From NCBI RefSeq assembly GCF_002864685.1, contig NZ_NMQZ01000005.1:85691-149690 (forward strand): 64,000 bases of DNA. Direction: 5' to 3'. Source of the stretch: Alloalcanivorax mobilis. GTDB lineage: Bacteria > Pseudomonadota > Gammaproteobacteria > Pseudomonadales > Alcanivoracaceae. A program made the translations under genes and the position numbers. The notes beneath the pieces are model-generated. The model had not been told where the DNA came from. It searched no databases and was given only the letters and a program-made list of their open reading frames with translations. Shown in pieces: positions 59,081 to 64,000 of this stretch (its first letter is position 1; each line of letters opens with the position of its first letter).

Positions 59081-60109
59081 ATGGCTTCTCAAAGGCTGGC
59101 CATGATAACGCAGGAGGCCGACGGTTGGCAGATGCCGGACTGGCGCCGCCAACAGGCGGATCTGGTCACCGATCTGGACGAGCTGTGCGCCCTGCTGCGG
59201 CTGCGGCCTCAGGACCTGCCCGGCGGCGCCGACGGCGCCAGTGATTTTCCGCTGCGGGTGCCGCGCCGCTACCTGGCGTTGATCGAGCCCGGCAACCCCG
59301 CCGATCCGCTGTTGCGCCAGGTGATCGCCACCGGCGCCGAGCGGCAAACGGTGCCCGGCTACGGGCCGGACCCGCTGGAAGAGGGCGAGCACACGCCGGT
59401 GCCCGGGCTGCTGCACAAATACCACGGCCGTGCCCTGCTGGTGGTGACCGGCGCCTGCGCGGTGCATTGCCGCTACTGTTTCCGGCGTCACTTTCCTTAC
59501 CAGAGCCATTTGTCGGGCGGTCGCTGGAAGCGGGCGCTGCAGTGGCTGGCGGGCCGCGAGGACATCCACGAAGTGATCCTCAGCGGCGGCGACCCGCTGA
59601 CCCTCGGCAATGAACGGTTGGCGCAACTGGTCGATGAACTGGCGGCGTTGCCCCATCTGACCCGCTTGCGCATTCACAGCCGCACGCCGGTGGTGATTCC
59701 CGAGCGCCTTGACGAGGGGCTGCTGGCGCTGCTGGCCGCGCCGCGCTGGCGAACCACCCTGGTGCTGCACGCCAACCACCCCCGGGAAATTGGCGCCGAG
59801 CTGGCGGCTCGCCTGCGCCCGCTGCGGGCCGCCGGTGTCACTCTGCTGAACCAGGCGGTGCTGCTGGCCGGCGTCAATGATAACGAAACCGCCCTGGCGG
59901 GGCTGTCCGATGCCCTGTTCGACGCCGGCGTGCTGCCGTATTACCTGCATCAACTGGATGCGGTGGCTGGCGCCGCGCATTTCGCCGTCAGCGATGAGCG
60001 CGCTTTGGCGCTGCACGCCGCCCTGCGCGCTCGCCTGCCCGGTTTTCTGGTGCCCAGGCTGGCCCGGGAGGAGCCCGGAAAAGCCGCCAAGACGGTGCTC
60101 GCCGGCTGA
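59081..60109 (+). CDS. epmB: EF-P beta-lysylation protein, lysine 2,3-aminomutase type
   Basis: 342 residues. Radical-SAM cluster CAVHCRYC (CxxxCxxC), then GGDPLTL and RIHSRTPVV, and a PLP lysine region near the end. It converts alpha-lysine to beta-lysine for EpmA. ATG 59081 has AGGAA eight bases upstream. Divergent from efp with a 32-base gap. Confidence 0.93.
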   Translation: MASQRLAMITQEADGWQMPDWRRQQADLVTDLDELCALLRLRPQDLPGGADGASDFPLRVPRRYLALIEPGNPADPLLRQVIATGAERQTVPGYGPDPLEEGEHTPVPGLLHKYHGRALLVVTGACAVHCRYCFRRHFPYQSHLSGGRWKRALQWLAGREDIHEVILSGGDPLTLGNERLAQLVDELAALPHLTRLRIHSRTPVVIPERLDEGLLALLAAPRWRTTLVLHANHPREIGAELAARLRPLRAAGVTLLNQAVLLAGVNDNETALAGLSDALFDAGVLPYYLHQLDAVAGAAHFAVSDERALALHAALRARLPGFLVPRLAREEPGKAAKTVLAG

Positions 60110-60273
60110 TCGCGTCGCCGCGCTGGTGGGCGCGGCGGCGAATGTACAATCACGGGTTCTTCACGTAGTGTTCTGTGATGTTGGTCACATTTTATCCGCC
60201 CTGTGACGGCACACCACTCTAAGCACACCACTCTAAATAGGCGGGAGAACACCGCCACGGTGAGGGACCCCCC

Positions 60274-61719
60274 ATGGAGAAGGCCTGGACGCTGCCTCCG
60301 CCGAGCCCGACGAACGGCCTGACCCGATTGTCCGTGGCCAGCGCGCGCCCGCGACGGCTGCAAAGCTGGCTGCCGCTGCTGCGGCCGCGCCCGCTGCCGG
60401 AGAGCGCCGAGGTGTTGGCGCGATTGCTCGACGAACTGGCGCGCTTGCGCATTGATCATCGCCGCCGTTATCAGCTTCTGGAGCTGTGCCGCCCGCACGC
60501 GGGCGTGTTGATCGAGCGGCTGCAAAGCCAATGCCTCAACCTGCCGCTGGCGTCTCCGGAGAGTGGCTTGCAGGCGGCCGCCCTGGCACACCGGCTGGGC
60601 GAGCATCTGGCCCGTGGCTATCAGCAAGTGGCGGGCTCGCTGCTGCGCCGCCAGCAGACCGCCGGCACCGCCCTGGCAAGTGCCCTGCAACGCGCATGCG
60701 ACGCGCTCGCGCAACGGCTGTATCTGCATTTTCTGCTGGCCACCGCGCCGGAGCCGGAGCTTTGGGCACGCCTGCATCGTCTGTACGCGGTGGCCGAGCA
60801 GGCCGCGGTGGAAAAGGTGGTGGTCGGTGATGACAGCACCCCCGACGGCACCGCCTCCACTCATCGGGTCTACGCCCGCTTGCTGCTGCTGGCCAGCGCC
60901 CAGCCCAATCAATTGAGCCCGCCCTCGTTGCTGGCGCTGCGCCGGGCCAGCGCCCACTGGGTGACCTGGCCGGAGCTCTCCACGCAGCCCGGGGACGCGC
61001 TGTTTCTGATCGATCTGGATCGCGACGCCCCGCCCCGTCCGGTGTCCGCCGGGCCCGCTGGGTGCCGGCGCTACTTCGATACCCGACCGCTGGCCACGGC
61101 CCTGGGCGAAGACCGGGCCGGCCAGGGCGGGTTGCTGTCGGAGCCGTTGCTGCAACACCTGCGCTGGGCCTGGTTCGGGCCGCGCCAGCGTCAGTTCGCT
61201 CGCCGCCCTGACACGGGCGAGCTGCTGCTGTGCCTGGGGTTGTCGTCGGTGCACGATCAACTGGGTCGGCACACCGATGAAGACGGTCCGCATCGCGCCC
61301 GCTGCATCGACAGCGGCGCGGGCGGCCACTGTTTGCAGTGGTTGGGGCGTGTTCCGGAGACACTGCGCACCGGCGGATTGCTGGCGCTGCGCGACCCCCG
61401 GGGCGGCGGTTGGCGGGCGGCGCAGATCCGCTGGGTGCGCCGCGCGCCGCCGCGAGTGCGTTTCGGCGTGGAACTGCTGCCGGAATCGACGCGCGCGGTG
61501 CGCGTCAGCCACCACGGTGAGGCCGCGCCGGAGCCGGCGTTGTTGTTGCCCGCGCCCACCGCCATCGATTCCGCCACCCTGTTGGTGGATGGGGCACGTT
61601 ATCGCAGCGGCGCCTGTGTGACGCTGTGGGATCAGACCCCCCGGCATGCCTGCCTGGGGCTGCGCCTGGCCGGCTCCTCGGAGGTGGGGCATTACACCCT
61701 GCGCGAGACGGCGGGCTGA
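60274..61719 (+). CDS. Conserved hypothetical, PilZ-like end, FimX neighbour
   Basis: 481 residues. The N-terminal two-thirds is helical and rich in Leu and Arg (LQSWLPLLRPRPLPESAEVLA), and the C-terminal about 100 residues (LALRDPRGGGWRAAQIRWVRR) read like a degenerate PilZ domain. It lies 103 bases before the fimX homologue. An uncharacterised gene also precedes fimX in Pseudomonas. Assignment tentative. Confidence 0.6.
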   Translation: MEKAWTLPPPSPTNGLTRLSVASARPRRLQSWLPLLRPRPLPESAEVLARLLDELARLRIDHRRRYQLLELCRPHAGVLIERLQSQCLNLPLASPESGLQAAALAHRLGEHLARGYQQVAGSLLRRQQTAGTALASALQRACDALAQRLYLHFLLATAPEPELWARLHRLYAVAEQAAVEKVVVGDDSTPDGTASTHRVYARLLLLASAQPNQLSPPSLLALRRASAHWVTWPELSTQPGDALFLIDLDRDAPPRPVSAGPAGCRRYFDTRPLATALGEDRAGQGGLLSEPLLQHLRWAWFGPRQRQFARRPDTGELLLCLGLSSVHDQLGRHTDEDGPHRARCIDSGAGGHCLQWLGRVPETLRTGGLLALRDPRGGGWRAAQIRWVRRAPPRVRFGVELLPESTRAVRVSHHGEAAPEPALLLPAPTAIDSATLLVDGARYRSGACVTLWDQTPRHACLGLRLAGSSEVGHYTLRETAG

Positions 61720-61822
61720 TTGTTCGCGCGCCCGCGCAACCGGGCGCACTGCTGCTTTGGCGAATGCCCGGTCACTCAGGCACAATAGGCGCTCTACGAA
61801 TAATGGATGAGCGCTATCGCCG

Positions 61823-63901
61823 ATGAATTACGCTCTCGATACCCTCCGATTATTGATCGCCCATGACTCCCAGGATGACGCGGAACAGCTGATGAACGCG
61901 CTGCGCAACGCCGGCCGCGCCACCCGGGCGGAGCTGGCGCTGGGCGAGGACGATCTGGTGCAGGCCCTGAAGGGCGGTGCCTGGGAGCTGATGCTGTGTC
62001 GCCCGAAGTTCGGCGACGGCAGTTTCGAGAGTGCCATGGCGCACATCAACCGGCTCGGCAAGGCTCTGCCGGTGATTCTGCTCAGCGATGACTACAACGC
62101 CACCGTGGTGCGCGACGCCTACGCCGCCGGTGCCCGCGCGGTGGCGCCCAAGGACGACCGCGACATGCTGATGCTGTGCGTGGATCGGCTGATGGAGTTT
62201 CTGCGCTTGCGTAAAGAGCTGCAGCACTCCGAGATCGCGCGTCACGAGGCGGAAAAACGCCTCGCCCAGTTGATGGACCAAAGCCGCGACGCGATTGCCT
62301 ACGTGCTCGATGGCATGCACATTCACGCCAACGATAACTACGTGCGCCGGTTTGGCTACCAGCGCGCCGAGGATCTGGCCGGCGTGCCGATCATGGACAT
62401 GGTCTCCGCCAGTGATCACGGCGGGCTTAAACAGCTGCTGCGCAACCGTGCGCAAGACGAGAGCCAGACCCACGAGCTGCAATGCCGTGGCGTGGACACC
62501 GCCGGCAACGAGTTCGCCGCCACCTTCGTGTTCGCGCCCAGCACCTACGACGGCGAAGCTTGTACCCAGATCGTGATCCGCACCGCCGACGTGGATGAAA
62601 GCGCGCTCCAGGAGCGCCTGCACGAGATCAGCCAGACCGATCACGTTACCGGCCTGTACAACCGCCCCTGGTTCATGGAGCAACTGGATCAGGCGGTCGG
62701 CGAGGCGGTGCGCAATGGCCTGCTCACCGCGGTGCTGTATCTGCGTCTGGATCATTACGATCAGCACCAGTCGGCGCTGGGCGTGGATGGCGCCGACCAG
62801 GTGCTCAAACGGGTCGCGGACTGGCTGCGTAGCGAAATCGGCGATGGCCGTTTGGCGCGTGCTGATGGCGTCGATTTCGCGGTGCTCAAACGGATCAATG
62901 ACATCGACGAAGCCACGCAACTGGCGGAGCGGTTGCGTACCGGTATTGAAACCCTGATGCCTGAAGTGGGTGGGCGCACCGCCCACGTCACCGCCAGCAT
63001 CGGTGTTGCCTTTGTGCGTGAAGACGCGCGCAGCAGTCAGGATATTCTGACCAAAGCCTTGAAATGCTGTAACCAGGCCCAGCGGGAAAACAACGAACAG
63101 GGCAATGTGGCGAAAATCCACGACCCCATGGACGACGTGGCCGCCGGTTCGTCCGAGGCGATTGCCCTGAGCATTCGCCAGGCACTGGAGAAAGGCGCGT
63201 TCCGGCTTCGCTACCAGCCGCTGATGAGCCTGGAAGATCAGGATGAGCAGGTGTTCGAGGTGTTCGTGCACATGCCGCAAAAGCAAGGCGACGATCTGGC
63301 CGCCGCCAGCTTTATGCCGGTGGCCGCCGACCAGGGGCTGGCCGGCAAGGTGGATCGCTGGGTGGTGTTGAACGCGATGCGCGCCGCCGCCGCCCACGGG
63401 GGGCGGATCACCCTGCTGGTCAATCTGAGCGGCTATTCGCTGAGCGAACCGGGCCTCACCGACTGGCTCACCAAAGCGATGCGCGCGGCGCGTCTCGAAG
63501 GGCGGCAGATCATCTTCCAACTCTCCGAAGGCGACGCCGTCAATCACCTCAAGCAGGCCGCCGGCTTCGCCGCCACCATGGCCGAGCAGGGCTGCGGGCT
63601 ATCCATCAGCCGCTTTGGCGGCGCCCTGGACCCGTTCAAGCTGTTCGAGCATATCCCGGTGACCATGGTCAAGTTCGAAGGCTCGTTCACCCAGGAACTG
63701 GGTAAACCCGAAAGCCGCGAACGCTTCGCCCGGATGATCCAGCAGGTCAAGGACAGCGGCCGCCGCACCGTGGTCGGCTTCGTTGAATCCGCCGCCCAGA
63801 TGCAAACCCTCTGGACCCTCGGCGGCGTCGATTACCTGCAGGGCTATTACCTGCAAGCGCCGATGGATCGGTTGGAGGTGACGGAAGCCACGGAAGGATA
63901 G
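61823..63901 (+). CDS. fimX: FimX-like REC-PAS-GGDEF-EAL protein
   Basis: 692 residues (P. aeruginosa FimX 691). A degenerate receiver (about 1-125), a PAS domain (about 150-260), a degenerate GGDEF (RADGVDFAVL near 345) and a degenerate EAL (EVFVHM near 478). The catalytic motifs GGDEF and EAL are both altered, as in FimX, which binds c-di-GMP and controls type IV pilus assembly rather than making or breaking it. The acidic residues expected in enzymes are missing. Confidence 0.85.
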   Translation: MNYALDTLRLLIAHDSQDDAEQLMNALRNAGRATRAELALGEDDLVQALKGGAWELMLCRPKFGDGSFESAMAHINRLGKALPVILLSDDYNATVVRDAYAAGARAVAPKDDRDMLMLCVDRLMEFLRLRKELQHSEIARHEAEKRLAQLMDQSRDAIAYVLDGMHIHANDNYVRRFGYQRAEDLAGVPIMDMVSASDHGGLKQLLRNRAQDESQTHELQCRGVDTAGNEFAATFVFAPSTYDGEACTQIVIRTADVDESALQERLHEISQTDHVTGLYNRPWFMEQLDQAVGEAVRNGLLTAVLYLRLDHYDQHQSALGVDGADQVLKRVADWLRSEIGDGRLARADGVDFAVLKRINDIDEATQLAERLRTGIETLMPEVGGRTAHVTASIGVAFVREDARSSQDILTKALKCCNQAQRENNEQGNVAKIHDPMDDVAAGSSEAIALSIRQALEKGAFRLRYQPLMSLEDQDEQVFEVFVHMPQKQGDDLAAASFMPVAADQGLAGKVDRWVVLNAMRAAAAHGGRITLLVNLSGYSLSEPGLTDWLTKAMRAARLEGRQIIFQLSEGDAVNHLKQAAGFAATMAEQGCGLSISRFGGALDPFKLFEHIPVTMVKFEGSFTQELGKPESRERFARMIQQVKDSGRRTVVGFVESAAQMQTLWTLGGVDYLQGYYLQAPMDRLEVTEATEG

Positions 63902-63959
63902 GGGTGGCCGCTGTAGTCTGGAGTGTTGGAGGGTCAGCCGTGCGGAGAATGGGAAGTAA

Positions 63960-63980
63960 GTTAAAAGTTAAAAGTTAAAA
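63960..63980. repeat. Heptanucleotide run (GTTAAAA)3
   Basis: Three perfect tandem GTTAAAA units followed by GG, downstream of the fimX homologue and near the right edge of the window. The third heptamer family in the window. Confidence 0.85.
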
Positions 63981-64000
63981 GGTGGCGTTGGACTGGCCCC

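Overview
The window is GC-rich DNA from a gammaproteobacterium. The best guess is a marine, lipid- or hydrocarbon-using type near Alcanivorax and relatives; this is inferred from gene content and order, not from a marker gene. There are no rRNA or tRNA genes, no phage hallmark genes and no CRISPR array. Most genes are ordinary chromosomal ones, but several accessory blocks and repeat families interrupt them.

Region 1 (1-12456) is a cell-surface block: a protein with two LPS-kinase-like domains, a neuB-neuC-neuA sialic acid operon with a sialyltransferase-like gene, a pyruvyltransferase-family gene, a membrane glycosyltransferase, a lipid A acyltransferase, an O-antigen ligase-like protein and hldE. 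A 269-bp MITE-like element with perfect 28-bp terminal inverted repeats sits between the kinase and the sialic acid operon.

Region 2 (13079-25900) is catabolic. Six genes (CoA ligase, 3-hydroxyacyl-CoA dehydrogenase, enoyl-CoA hydratase, ACAD11-like dehydrogenase, two SDRs) are divergent from an ACAD10/11-like kinase. A TAXI-TRAP transporter and a TetR regulator follow. The kinase and dehydrogenase look like the separated halves of ACAD11 and like the kinase/dehydrogenase pair of levulinate (Lva) catabolism, so a 4-hydroxy or 4-oxo acid pathway is the leading hypothesis. The palindrome CTGAC-N4-GTCAG occurs twice in the divergent promoter and once upstream of the transporter, suggesting one regulon.

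Region 3 (26240-35329) carries an aldo/keto reductase with an FAD oxidoreductase, waaA, tolC and a thiC-nudF-yqiB-cpdA run. In enterics tolC-nudF-yqiB-cpdA-yqiA-parE are contiguous. Here about 8.4 kb (35330-43783) separates cpdA from yqiA. It holds a second TRAP transporter, a CoA ligase, a thiolase, a PAS-LuxR regulator and a Na/Pi cotransporter. The order then resumes with yqiA, parE and parC.

Region 4 (48719-64000) holds small conserved genes (a PlsC-type acyltransferase, an outer-membrane barrel, DUF4262, YaiL and CvfB-like proteins), then a deletion scar: an AraC-type regulator cut inside its HTH and joined to the last codons of an ECF sigma gene, leaving its anti-sigma factor orphaned. 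After a 740-bp stretch with two long hairpin elements come a bile-acid-symporter-family transporter, epmA-efp divergent from epmB, and a FimX homologue with an upstream partner.

A recurring oddity is intergenic DNA built from 7-bp units (AGCGTCC, GTTTTCA, GTTAAAA), as direct arrays or folded into hairpins, at 26193, 44377, 46343, 50317, 57457 and 63960. Start codons were moved inward from the longest reading frame wherever a ribosome-binding site or translational coupling favoured it.
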